In this document: positions 1-6,212 of the stretch, in pieces
How the letters are laid out: each line of letters starts with the position of its first letter
Position numbering within the stretch: position 1 is the stretch's first letter
Source of the DNA: an uncultured Xanthobacteraceae bacterium
GTDB lineage: Bacteria > Pseudomonadota > Alphaproteobacteria > Rhizobiales > Xanthobacteraceae
Length of the DNA: 9,123 nt
Assembly: GCA_955652195.1 (NCBI GenBank)
Contig: CATPBC010000389.1
Coordinates: 1 to 9,123, forward strand
Direction: 5' to 3'
Notes under the pieces: generated by a model
What the model was told of the DNA's origin: nothing
The model's input: only the letters and a program-made list of their open reading frames with translations
The model's database searches: none
Made by a program: the position numbers and the translations under genes

Positions 1-435
1 GCTCGCTTCGTTGCCCGCGCTGACAACCCGATGCGAGACGTGCTGCCCGAGCTGGTCGAGGGCAAAAAGATCGCCGTTGTCGCCGGTACGGCGCATGAGG
101 CCTTCCTCAAGGAAATGTTCACCGCGGCGGAAGTGCGTGCTTACGCCAATGCGGAGGCGGCGCGCGAGGCGCTGCGCAATCAGGATGTCGACCTATTGTT
201 CGGCGACGGCGTCACGCTGGCCTTCTGGATCAACGGCTCCGAATCGGCTGGCTGCTGCGCGTTCCGCGGCGGGCCGTTCCTGGAAAGCCGGTATTTTGGT
301 GAAGGCGTAGGAATTGCCGTCAGACGCGGCAACGATCTATTGCGGCAGGCTTTGAACTGGGCCTTATTCCGGCAATGGGAGAAGGGCGCGTTCACGGATC
401 TGTGGCTGCGCTATTTTCCGATCAGTCCGTTTTGA
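1..435 (+). CDS. Solute-binding protein family 3 (periplasmic amino-acid-type ABC transporter receptor), C-terminal part
   Basis: The open frame runs from the first base to a TGA at 433-435, so the 5' end lies outside the window; 144 residues are visible. The visible part reads as the second lobe of a bacterial extracellular solute-binding protein family 3 (SBP_bac_3). It has a segment on the pattern '[11 protein letters not shown]' that starts this lobe, then '[14 protein letters not shown]', '[15 protein letters not shown]', and a terminal '[12 protein letters not shown]', which matches the usual end of these proteins (repeated G-x-(Y/F)-x-x-(I/L)-x-x-K/R-W/Y-F). Family members bind a polar amino acid or similar solute in the periplasm and deliver it to an ABC permease, or act as sensor domains. 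The signal peptide, ligand-contact residues of lobe 1 and any permease partner are not in view, so the ligand cannot be named. No downstream gene is co-directional within an operon distance; lysS starts 139 bp later behind a palindromic element. Confidence 0.85.
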   Translation, partial: ARFVARADNPMRDVLPELVEGKKIAVVAGTAHEAFLKEMFTAAEVRAYANAEAAREALRNQDVDLLFGDGVTLAFWINGSESAGCCAFRGGPFLESRYFGEGVGIAVRRGNDLLRQALNWALFRQWEKGAFTDLWLRYFPISPF

Positions 436-447
436 GGCCAACCTGTT

Positions 448-499
448 GATTTCGAAGTTCGCATCAGAGGTGCCGCAAACACTTGCGAACTTCGAAATC
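448..499. repeat. Perfect 16-bp inverted repeat with 20-nt loop (REP-like or terminator hairpin)
   Basis: The arms are 448-463 and 484-499. They are exact reverse complements of 16 bp (arm GATTTCGAAGTTCGCA) separated by a 20-nt loop. Each arm also contains the palindrome TTCGAA. The element begins 12 bp after the stop of the solute-binding protein gene. It could act as a transcript-end hairpin, but no T-run follows the right arm, so a classical intrinsic terminator is not shown. The look is that of a dispersed intergenic palindrome. From memory, similar CGAACTTCGAAATCGGGACAC strings recur in Bradyrhizobium-type genomes, but this was not checked. Confidence 0.75.
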
Positions 500-501
500 G
501 G

Positions 502-513
502 GACACTAGTGTC
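502..513. repeat. 12-bp perfect palindrome GACACTAGTGTC
   Basis: The 12 bases are identical to their own reverse complement and lie 2 bp after the right arm of the 16-bp inverted repeat, 61 bp upstream of the lysS start. It may be part of the same mobile or repeated element, or an operator for a dimeric regulator. Nothing in the sequence separates these two readings. Confidence 0.5.
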
Positions 514-574
514 ACGCACAATCGTAACGCCGCGGAGCCTATGCAACATCCTGACGGCGCTCGAAGCCCAGACC

Positions 575-2191
575 ATGTCGCTCCGTGAACTGGCGGAACT
601 GTCGCACGCCTGGCCGTTTGAGGAGGCGCGCAAGATCGTCGCGCGGCTGAAGAGAAAGCCGAAAGACGAAATCATTTTCGAAACCGGTTACGGGCCGTCG
701 GGTCTGCCGCATATCGGCACGTTCGGTGAGGTGGCGCGCACCTCGATGGTGCGCCATGCCTTTCGCGTTTTGACCGACGACAAGATCAAGACGCGGCTGA
801 TCGCATTTTCCGATGACATGGACGGATTACGCAAGGTCCCGGACAACGTTCCGAACAAAGAAATGGTGGCCCAGTATCTCGGCAAGCCACTCACGCGCGT
901 TCCTGATCCTTTCGGTACCCATAACAGTTTTGCCGAGCACAATAATGCGCGGCTGCGCGGGTTCCTTGACCAATTCGGCTTCGATTACGAGTTCATGTCA
1001 TCGACCGCCTGTTACACGACGGGACGTTTCGACGAAGCTCTTCTCAAAGTGTTGCAGCATTTCGAGGAGGTCATGGCGGTCATGCTGCCTTCGCTCCGCG
1101 AAGAGCGGGCGCAGACCTATTCGCCATTTCTGCCGATTGACCCGCAGAGCGGAATCGTCCTGCAGGTGCCTGTGGTCGAACACGATGCCAAGGCCGGCAC
1201 CATCACCTATGAACATCCCGATCGGGGCGAGCGCGTCACAACGCTCGTCACCGGCGGCCGCTGCAAGCTGCAATGGAAGCCGGATTGGGCGATGCGCTGG
1301 GTTGCGCTCGGCATCGATTACGAAATGGCCGGCAAGGATTTGATCGATTCAGTAAAGTTGTCCGGAGAAATCTGCCGCACGCTCGGCGGTACGCCGCCGG
1401 AAGCATTCACCTACGAGCTTTTTCTCGATGAGAACGGGCAAAAAATCTCCAAGTCGAAAGGCAACGGGCTAACGATCGAAGAATGGCTGCGCTATGCCAG
1501 CCCGGAAAGTCTGTCGCTGTTCATGTACCGCGAGCCGAAAGCTGCCAAACGGCTCTATTTCGATGTCATCCCGCGCCACGTCGATGATTATCTGCAATTC
1601 CTCGAAGCCTATCCGCGACAAGAAACCAAGGAAAAGCTCGGCAATCCAGTTTGGCACATTCATAACGGTGCGCCGCCGCCAGCGGACAATCCGGTGCCGT
1701 TCGCGATGCTGCTGTCGCTGGTCACCGCCTCGAATGCGGCAAATGCCGAAACGCTGTGGGGCTTTATCACCCGCTACCGACCGGGCGTGACGTCAACTAC
1801 GCACCCGCGCCTTGCCGCGCTGGTCGATTATGCCATCAATTACTATCGCGACTTCGTGGCGCCGGTGAAAAAGTTCCGCTCGCCGAGCGCGGCGGAACGT
1901 GCCGCGCTGTTGGATTTGCGCGATGCGCTTGCGCAACTGCCGGTGCAGGCGACGGCTGAGGCGATCCAGGAGGTGGTCTACGAGGTCGGCCGCCGCGAAC
2001 CGTTTCTCGACAAGACTGGCAAAATCAAAACCAAAGATGGCAAACCCGGCGTCTCGCTCGAATGGTTCAATATGCTTTATCAGGTGCTGCTCGGTCAGGA
2101 AAAAGGTCCGCGGTTCGGCTCATTTGTCGCCGCCTATGGCATCACCGATACGGTTGCGATGATCGACGGCGCCTTGGCGCGATCGGCCTGA
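575..2191 (+). CDS. lysS: Lysyl-tRNA synthetase, class I (LysRS-I)
   Basis: Charges tRNA-Lys with lysine in the cytoplasm using ATP. The 538-residue product is a class I synthetase, the archaeal-type LysRS found in most archaea, alphaproteobacteria and spirochaetes, not the class II enzyme of most bacteria. The HIGH signature is seen as H-I-G-T at residues 46-49 inside '[15 protein letters not shown]', and the KMSKS loop as K-I-S-K-S at 290-294 followed by KGNG. The C-terminal half is the helical anticodon-binding cage. Length agrees with the family. The reading frame is open back to a TTG at 446, but that start lies inside the inverted repeat. The ATG at 575 was chosen because conserved family sequence ('[20 protein letters not shown]') begins right after it; no strong ribosome binding site is visible. 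The gene is monocistronic and convergent with the downstream regulator. Confidence 0.96.
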   Translation: MSLRELAELSHAWPFEEARKIVARLKRKPKDEIIFETGYGPSGLPHIGTFGEVARTSMVRHAFRVLTDDKIKTRLIAFSDDMDGLRKVPDNVPNKEMVAQYLGKPLTRVPDPFGTHNSFAEHNNARLRGFLDQFGFDYEFMSSTACYTTGRFDEALLKVLQHFEEVMAVMLPSLREERAQTYSPFLPIDPQSGIVLQVPVVEHDAKAGTITYEHPDRGERVTTLVTGGRCKLQWKPDWAMRWVALGIDYEMAGKDLIDSVKLSGEICRTLGGTPPEAFTYELFLDENGQKISKSKGNGLTIEEWLRYASPESLSLFMYREPKAAKRLYFDVIPRHVDDYLQFLEAYPRQETKEKLGNPVWHIHNGAPPPADNPVPFAMLLSLVTASNAANAETLWGFITRYRPGVTSTTHPRLAALVDYAINYYRDFVAPVKKFRSPSAAERAALLDLRDALAQLPVQATAEAIQEVVYEVGRREPFLDKTGKIKTKDGKPGVSLEWFNMLYQVLLGQEKGPRFGSFVAAYGITDTVAMIDGALARSA

Positions 2192-2226
2192 TCGCACATT
2201 AGCTTGGCAAAAACGCCGCTGCGATC
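2190..2226. terminator. Possible bidirectional terminator between convergent genes
   Basis: The short gap between the lysS stop (2189-2191) and the regulator stop (2227-2229) is almost fully self-complementary at its ends: GATCGCA at 2190-2196 pairs exactly with TGCGATC at 2220-2226. An inner GGC (2206-2208) and GCC (2215-2217) can close an A-rich loop of six bases. The placement between two converging genes fits a shared terminator. No T-tract follows on either strand, so the call is tentative. Confidence 0.4.
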
Positions 2227-2871
2227 TTATTGGCTGACCCACAGAATGCGGGCGATCCAAACAACGTCGACCATCGCCAGCACGTGGTCGCCCAGCACTT
2301 GGTCGCCATGTTGCGGATTGAGTGATTCAAGCTCGATTGATTTTGCCGTTTTGCGCTTGAGCTCATTAGCTGTCATCCCGCCGGACTTCGTGCGCACCAC
2401 CACGCGGTCACCGCGGCGGATCGGAGCCGAAGGCGAGACGATGATGACGTCGCCATCCCGATAGGCCGGCGCCATCGCGTCGCCGGAAATTTTCAGGGCA
2501 TAAGCGTGCCCGTCATTGACCGCCGGGAATGCAATTGCCTGCCAGCGCTCGCCGGTCGGAAAGCCGCAATCGTCGAAATAGCCGCCCGCGCCGGCATCGG
2601 CGAAGCCGAGGAGCGGCACGGCACGTGCCGCAACACCGGCGTCGCGCTCGATTAACGCGACAAATGTCTCGAGTGGAATTCCGGTCGCGGCGAGCGCCTT
2701 GGCGATGGATTCTGTAGAAGGCCAGCGGGCGCGGCCTTCTGCGGTAGCGCGCTTTGACTTGTTAAACGTGGTGGGATCGAGGCCGGCGCGGCGGGCAAGC
2801 CCCGAAGCGGTCAATCCGGCGCGCGCAGCGAGACGATCAATGGCTGACCAGACCTGCGCATGCGTCAGCAT
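2227..2871 (-). CDS. HTH (XRE-type) plus S24/LexA-like C-terminal domain transcriptional regulator, catalytic dyad replaced
   Basis: A 214-residue LexA/CI-like regulator. The N-terminal residues of about 5-70 form an XRE-type helix-turn-helix ('GLTASGLARRAGLDPTTFNKSKR'). Residues of about 85-205 form the S24 fold, with an Ala-Gly pair near 93-96 and the signature 'ISGDAMAPAYRDGDVIIVSP'. The family nucleophile Ser in GD-S-M is Ala132 (codon GCG), and the general-base Lys expected in the 'T-x-K-x-L' strand is Asn169 in 'TANEL' (AAT). RecA-stimulated self-cleavage is therefore not expected, and the domain probably serves dimerisation or sensing; this is inference. The frame opens at a GTG (2875-2877), but ATG 2869-2871 is preferred because AGGGG sits 5 bases before it and overlaps the GTG. 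Target genes are unknown. A small palindrome about 50 bp upstream could be its own operator. There are no phage genes nearby, so it reads as a chromosomal regulator. Confidence 0.88.
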   Translation of the reverse strand: MLTHAQVWSAIDRLAARAGLTASGLARRAGLDPTTFNKSKRATAEGRARWPSTESIAKALAATGIPLETFVALIERDAGVAARAVPLLGFADAGAGGYFDDCGFPTGERWQAIAFPAVNDGHAYALKISGDAMAPAYRDGDVIIVSPSAPIRRGDRVVVRTKSGGMTANELKRKTAKSIELESLNPQHGDQVLGDHVLAMVDVVWIARILWVSQ

Positions 2872-2876
2872 CGACA

Positions 2877-2881
2877 CCCCT
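2877..2881 (-). promoter_or_regulatory. Ribosome binding site deciding the start of the S24-like regulator
   Basis: Read on the minus strand, AGGGG lies 5 bases before the ATG at 2871-2869. It overlaps the first base of the alternative GTG start at 2877-2875, so the GTG cannot use it. This supports the shorter protein beginning MLTHAQVW. Confidence 0.55.
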
Positions 2882-2919
2882 GAACGCGGCGGTTGCGAAA
2901 CGCGGCAGCTTCAGAACAA

Positions 2920-2934
2920 TTCAAGCGACTTGAA
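2920..2934. promoter_or_regulatory. Small palindrome TTCAAG-CGA-CTTGAA, candidate operator
   Basis: Perfect 6-bp arms around a 3-bp centre, about 50 bp upstream of the regulator start and in its promoter region. This is the place and symmetry expected for an autoregulatory site of a dimeric HTH repressor. It does not match the alphaproteobacterial LexA box (GTTC/GAAC half sites with 7-bp spacing). Palindromes of this size can occur by chance. Confidence 0.3.
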
Positions 2935-3024
2935 AGCCAAAATCCCGGTGTTCCAAGCAAAGCACGATCTCGCTAACCATCGCCTCGCCAGCCGATCAAC
3001 CTGCCTGCGATGATAGGAATTATT

Positions 3025-3041
3025 GCCTTGGCGCTCAAGGC
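3025..3041. other. Short hairpin GCCTTG-GCGCT-CAAGGC in the regulator-DUF952 gap
   Basis: A perfect 6-bp stem with a 5-base loop lies in the 260-bp divergent gap (2872-3131) between the S24-like regulator and the DUF952 gene. Apart from this hairpin, the palindrome at 2920-2934 and the tandem repeat at 3054-3114, I see no gene, tRNA or clear sigma-70 promoter in the gap. The hairpin could belong to the DUF952 leader; no function is shown. Confidence 0.3.
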
Positions 3042-3053
3042 CCGATAGGGTCC

Positions 3054-3114
3054 GCGACTTGTTAGGCGACTTTGTCACGCGGTTTACCACGCGACTTACC
3101 ACGCGACTTGCAGC
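3054..3114. repeat. Degenerate 12-bp tandem repeat, five units
   Basis: Units begin at 3054, 3066, 3079, 3091 and 3103. Four start with GCGACTT and the third reads GCGGTTT. Lengths are 12, 13, 12, 12 and 12 bases. The period TACCACGCGACT is repeated exactly at 3085-3096 and 3097-3108. The array ends 17 bp before the GTG start of the DUF952 gene, inside its probable leader or promoter. The 13-base unit breaks the codon phase, so it is unlikely to be a coding repeat. Iterated operator sites or a small minisatellite are both possible. Confidence 0.7.
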
Positions 3115-3131
3115 GCATCCCACGATTGATC

Positions 3132-3476
3132 GTGACGACGATCTACAAAATTTGCGAGCGGGCAGCCTGGCGTCTGGCCGAACAAAATGGAATTTATTCC
3201 GGCTCGGACGCCGATGCCCATGACGGCTTCATTCATTTTTCTACCGCTGCGCAGCTTACTGGAACGGCGGTGAAACACTTTGCGCGGCAGCGCGATCTGT
3301 TACTCGTCGCAGTTAGCGCCGATGCGTTGGGTGCGGCGCTCAAATGGGAAATCTCGCGCGGCGGTGATCTGTTTCCGCATTTGTACGCCGCATTGCCACT
3401 CGCCGCGGTGCGTTGGACGCATCCTCTGCCCGACGAAGTTAATGGTCAGCGCGCCTTGCCGGAGCTCGCGCCATGA
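3132..3476 (+). CDS. DUF952 family protein
   Basis: A 114-residue small cytoplasmic protein of the DUF952 family, whose biochemical role is not established. Family features seen are the opening 'TTIYKICERAAWRLAE', the central 'DGFIHFSTAAQL..TAVKHFA', 'LLLVAVSADALGAALKWEISRGGDLFPHLYAALPLAAVRW' and a short C-terminal tail. GTG 3132-3134 was chosen as start because family members begin at this residue. The frame is open further back to an ATG at 3072, but that would add the translated tandem repeat as an odd Arg/Pro-rich tail. No clear ribosome binding site precedes the GTG. The stop codon overlaps the pyrD start (ATGA at 3473-3476), so the two genes are very likely co-transcribed and translationally coupled. 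I recall DUF952-pyrD as a common alphaproteobacterial pairing, which hints at, but does not prove, a role linked to nucleotide metabolism. Confidence 0.9.
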   Translation: MTTIYKICERAAWRLAEQNGIYSGSDADAHDGFIHFSTAAQLTGTAVKHFARQRDLLLVAVSADALGAALKWEISRGGDLFPHLYAALPLAAVRWTHPLPDEVNGQRALPELAP

Positions 3477-4567
3477 TCGGCTTACTCGATCGGCTCGCCC
3501 GGCCGCTTCTCTACGCTCTCGATCCCGAAGACGCTCATCGGCTTGCGATCAGGATGTTGCAAGTCGTACCTATGCCGCCGCCGGCCAAAGACGACAAGCG
3601 GCTGGCAATGCGCGTGTTCGGGCTCAATTTCTCCAACCCGATCGGAATCGCCGCCGGCTTTGACAAAAATGCCGAGATTCCGGATGTGCTGCTTCGCGCC
3701 GGCTTCGGCTTTGTCGAAGTCGGCACCATCACGCCACTGCCGCAGCTCGGTAATTCCCGCCCGCGATTATTTCGCCTCGACGCCGATCGGGCTGTCATCA
3801 ACCGGCTCGGCTTTAATTCCGAGGGTGGCGATACCGTGCTGCGACGCCTGGCGGCGCGGGCGCCAGCGGGCGGCATCGTCGGCGTCAATGTCGGCGCTAA
3901 CAAAGATGCGGCCGATCGCGTCGCCGACTATGTGCGACTGATCGAGCGTTTTGCCGCAGTGGCGAGCTATGTCACCGTCAATATTTCCTCGCCCAACACG
4001 CCCGGTTTGCGCGACATGCAGCAGGCAACAGTGCTGGACGATTTGCTGGCGCGAGTCATCGAGGCGCGCGACCGCGTGGCGCCAAATGCTGGACCGACGC
4101 CAGTGCTGCTCAAGATCGCCCCCGACCTGGCGCTTGCCGATCTCGACGATGTGGTCGGTATCGCCCGCGCACGCCGGGTCGACGGCATGATCGTCGGCAA
4201 CACCACCGTGACCCGGCCTGCCGGTCTGCGCGACAAAGCAAAGGCCCAGCAAGCCGGCGGATTGTCCGGCCGTCCGCTGTTAGCTCTCGCGGATCGCATG
4301 CTGGCAGAAACTTACGTGCGCGTGGAGGACGTATTCCCGCTGGTCGGGGCCGGCGGCATCGATTCCGGCGCCAGCGCACTTGGAAAAATTCGCGCCGGCG
4401 CAAGCCTGGTTCAGGTCTATTCCGGATTGGTGTTTCGCGGGCTTGGCCTTGTTGCCGAGATCAAGCGCGCCATCCTCGCCGCACTCGAACGCGACCATGC
4501 CCAAAGCCTGGCGGACTACGTCGGGTCGGAAGCCGCCGCGGTCACCGCCGAACCGTGGCCGGCATGA
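3473..4567 (+). CDS. pyrD: Dihydroorotate dehydrogenase (quinone), class 2
   Basis: Oxidises dihydroorotate to orotate, the fourth step of de novo pyrimidine synthesis, passing electrons through FMN to membrane quinone. The 364-residue product has the class 2 N-terminal extension that docks to the inner membrane ('LLDRLARPLLYALDPEDAHRLAIRML'), then an FMN-binding TIM barrel. Signatures seen are 'NPIGIAAGFDKNAE', 'NRLGFNSEGGD', 'GVNVGANKD' and 'NISSPNTPGLRDMQ' at 170-183. The catalytic base Ser173 corresponds to Ser175 of the E. coli enzyme. Also seen are 'LLKIAPDL', 'GMIVGNTTVTRP', 'GGLSGRPL' and the phosphate-binding 'VGAGGIDSGASALGKIRAGASLVQVYSGLVFRG'. Length is normal and no key residue is missing. 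It overlaps the DUF952 stop by four bases, so translation is probably coupled. It converges on pxpA with a 30-bp gap. Confidence 0.97.
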   Translation: MIGLLDRLARPLLYALDPEDAHRLAIRMLQVVPMPPPAKDDKRLAMRVFGLNFSNPIGIAAGFDKNAEIPDVLLRAGFGFVEVGTITPLPQLGNSRPRLFRLDADRAVINRLGFNSEGGDTVLRRLAARAPAGGIVGVNVGANKDAADRVADYVRLIERFAAVASYVTVNISSPNTPGLRDMQQATVLDDLLARVIEARDRVAPNAGPTPVLLKIAPDLALADLDDVVGIARARRVDGMIVGNTTVTRPAGLRDKAKAQQAGGLSGRPLLALADRMLAETYVRVEDVFPLVGAGGIDSGASALGKIRAGASLVQVYSGLVFRGLGLVAEIKRAILAALERDHAQSLADYVGSEAAAVTAEPWPA

Positions 4568-4597
4568 TTTCGTCCACAGACGATCATAGAGCTTCGA

Positions 4598-5341
4598 TCA
4601 CAAAGCTGGTTGGCGAAGCGTTTTAGCCAGTTCTGCAGCAATACTGACTGCCGCAGGCGTATCGGAATGTACGCATACGGTCTCAGCTCGTACTGGAATA
4701 TCGCGGCCGCTTGTCGTCGCGACAACGTGGTCGCGCATCACGCGAACCACGCGGGCGGCTGCATGCGCCGGATCGACGGCATCATGAACGCGGCTGAGAA
4801 TCAGATTGCCATCGCCGTCATATTCGAGATCGGCGTAAAACTCGGCAATCATGGCGACCCCCTTTTTCCTATAGGCGGTCTCGTGCGCGGTGAATGCCAT
4901 GCCGAGTACCGGGACGCCGAACACGCGCGCGGCATCGGCAATCGCGCCGGCAATAGCTTCATCGCGGGCAGCCATGCCGTAGAGCGCGCCATGCGGTTTT
5001 ATGTGGTGGAGCGGCATGCCCTCGGCATCGAGAAAGGCCTTCAACGCTCCGGTCTGATAGATCACCAGGTCCTCCACCTCCTCAGGCGAGATGACCATCG
5101 CGCGCCGGCCAAAGCCCTGCATGTCCGGCAGTGAGGGATGCGCGCCGACCTTCACGCCATGCTGTTTCGCCAGCCGCACTGTTGCGTGCATGATCGCAGG
5201 ATCGGATGCGTGGAAGCCGCACGCCACATTAGCGAGGTCGATGTGCGGCATGAGCGCCGCATCATTGCCAAGCCGATAAAGGCCAAAACCTTCGCCCATA
5301 TCGCAATTGATCGTCATTGCCATTGTCATGGCCATTGTCAT
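4598..5341 (-). CDS. pxpA: 5-oxoprolinase subunit A (LamB/YcsF family)
   Basis: A LamB/YcsF-family protein. In the known PxpABC complex, PxpA works with PxpB and PxpC in ATP-dependent opening of 5-oxoproline (pyroglutamate) to glutamate. Family motifs seen (numbered from the first ATG, 247 residues) are 'NCDMGEGFG' at 12-20, 'VACGFHASDP' at 39-48, 'VGAHPSLPDMQGFGRR' from about 65, 'HHIKPHGALYG' at 112-122, 'FYADLEYDGDGNL' and 'TVCVHSDTP' near the end. Length is usual for the family. Five ATG codons lie in frame at 5341, 5335, 5329, 5323 and 5317. The conserved domain begins just after the last, while a weak ACGGG lies 5 bases before the first, so the first is used here; the true start is uncertain. 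The methyltransferase stop is 10 bp upstream, suggesting an operon. pxpB and pxpC are not in the window, so the partner subunits must lie elsewhere or the role may differ. Confidence 0.93.
   Translation of the reverse strand: MTMAMTMAMTINCDMGEGFGLYRLGNDAALMPHIDLANVACGFHASDPAIMHATVRLAKQHGVKVGAHPSLPDMQGFGRRAMVISPEEVEDLVIYQTGALKAFLDAEGMPLHHIKPHGALYGMAARDEAIAGAIADAARVFGVPVLGMAFTAHETAYRKKGVAMIAEFYADLEYDGDGNLILSRVHDAVDPAHAAARVVRVMRDHVVATTSGRDIPVRAETVCVHSDTPAAVSIAAELAKTLRQPAL
5312..5341 (-). repeat. 12-bp tandem repeat (2.5 units) carrying five in-frame ATG codons at the pxpA start
   Basis: On the minus strand, ATGACAATGGCC (5341-5330) is followed by ATGACAATGGCA (5329-5318) and ATGACG (5317-5312). 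The units differ by one base at the end. The repeat gives the peptide M-T-M-A-M-T-M-A-M-T ahead of the conserved domain. It looks like a recent slippage or unit duplication at the translation start. Confidence 0.85.
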
Positions 5342-5351
5342 GAGAACCCGT

Positions 5352-6089
5352 TCAGCGCATTGCCGTCGCGCCGCGCGACGGCACGAGTACCGGCTTAAGC
5401 GACGGAACCAGTCTTCGCCGCTCACGCCGCGCCGGAACGGTGCGATAGACCTGCTTGGTTGCTTCGACGATATGTACCCCGGCGAACGGCGCCGACAAAG
5501 TGGCGCCGGTGCGCTCCCAGGCGCCGGCCGAGCGTAAAAACCAGCGCCGTGGGATCGGCGGCACGTAAAGTGCTTCCCCCCAGCCGGTCGGCGTAAACCA
5601 ACTATCGCGCAACAAATGCATGATCTGCGTTCGCGAATAGGGCCGTCCGTGGCCGAACGGCGTCGTGTCCACACGCGCCCAGACCCCGCGCCGGTTCGGC
5701 ACGACCGCCAAAAGCCGACCACCGGCGGCCAGCACGCGCCAGGTTTCACGCAACAGCTCAATCGGATCGGGCGACATTTCCAGCGCGTGCACTAGCAGCA
5801 CGCGATCGACCGCCGAATCGGTTAGCGGCAACTCGTCTTCCTCGACCAGTGCGGCCAAGGCCGGGCGCGTCGAGGGCCAGCGCACCACGCCTTGCGGCGC
5901 CGGCATCAAAGCGAGGCAGCGTTCCGCCTCGCCGCGGAATAGGCCGAGGTAGGGCGTCGTGTAGCCGATTCCCAGGACCCGCAATGCGCGGGCGTCCTTC
6001 CACCGCGCGCGGATGCCGCGGCCAACGAAACGGCGCGCCACCACGCCGAGGTGCTGGGCATAGAAATTGCGGAGGTCAACGACATCCAT
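5352..6089 (-). CDS. Class I SAM-dependent methyltransferase-like protein
   Basis: A 245-residue protein with the layout of a class I (Rossmann) methyltransferase. The motif I region is 'LRVLGIGYTTPYL' at about 36-48, with a G-x-G core but not the full G-x-G-x-G. The motif II/III part is 'DELPLTDSAVDRVLLVHALE' at 85-104, and the post-motif strand is 'WRVLAAGGRLLAVVPNRRG' at 117-135, as in Methyltransf_11 proteins. The C-terminal 40 residues are Arg- and Val-rich and lack a known motif. The substrate cannot be told from the sequence. The frame opens at ATG 6143, but ATG 6089 was chosen because family-like sequence starts at 'MDVVDLRNFYAQHLG'; no good ribosome binding site is visible. It is divergent from gloB with a 123-bp shared promoter region, an arrangement I recall from other Hyphomicrobiales, and is followed after 10 bp by pxpA. 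Confidence 0.85.
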   Translation of the reverse strand: MDVVDLRNFYAQHLGVVARRFVGRGIRARWKDARALRVLGIGYTTPYLGLFRGEAERCLALMPAPQGVVRWPSTRPALAALVEEDELPLTDSAVDRVLLVHALEMSPDPIELLRETWRVLAAGGRLLAVVPNRRGVWARVDTTPFGHGRPYSRTQIMHLLRDSWFTPTGWGEALYVPPIPRRWFLRSAGAWERTGATLSAPFAGVHIVEATKQVYRTVPARRERRRLVPSLKPVLVPSRGATAMR

Positions 6090-6212
6090 GGCAGCAAAAT
6101 AGCATGTCACTGCATGTTGCGCCCTTGCGGATAATGACGCCAAATGCCTACCTTTATGCCATCGTGATTTATCGTTACCGCTCGCTTTTCAAGCGCACAA
6201 AATGAGATAGTC
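6090..6212. promoter_or_regulatory. Divergent promoter region between the methyltransferase gene and gloB
   Basis: This 123-bp gap must hold the promoters of both divergent genes. I could not fix -35/-10 boxes with confidence. A direct repeat GCATGT occurs at 6102-6107 and 6112-6117, spaced by 10 bp or about one helical turn, close to the methyltransferase start. A minor CGCTT/AAGCG inverted repeat lies near 6183-6195. Neither has an assigned function. Confidence 0.45.

Noticed and set aside
446..574. Extension of lysS to a TTG start at 446
   Set aside because: The extra 43 codons translate the inverted repeat and palindrome and have no resemblance to LysRS. Conserved sequence begins right after ATG 575.
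2227..2871. Prophage repressor marking an integrated phage
   Set aside because: No integrase, attachment repeat or structural phage gene lies nearby, and both flanks are housekeeping genes.
3054..3114. Possible CRISPR-like or plasmid iteron array
   Set aside because: Units are 12 bp and adjoin without unique spacers, and there are no cas or replication genes nearby.
2911..3123. 70-residue minus-strand frame with SRVVSRVVNRV repeats
   Set aside because: The apparent peptide repeat is only a translation of the 12-bp tandem DNA repeat, and nothing else supports a gene.
4570..4607. Short stems (TCGTC/GACGA and AGCTT/AAGCT) between pyrD and pxpA as terminators
   Set aside because: The stems are only 5 bp with no T-run, and one overlaps the pxpA stop, which is too weak to call.
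5342..5761. Long upstream extension of the pxpA frame to 5761
   Set aside because: The extension is a shadow of the methyltransferase gene in another frame. It has Cys/Arg-rich composition and no LamB/YcsF similarity.
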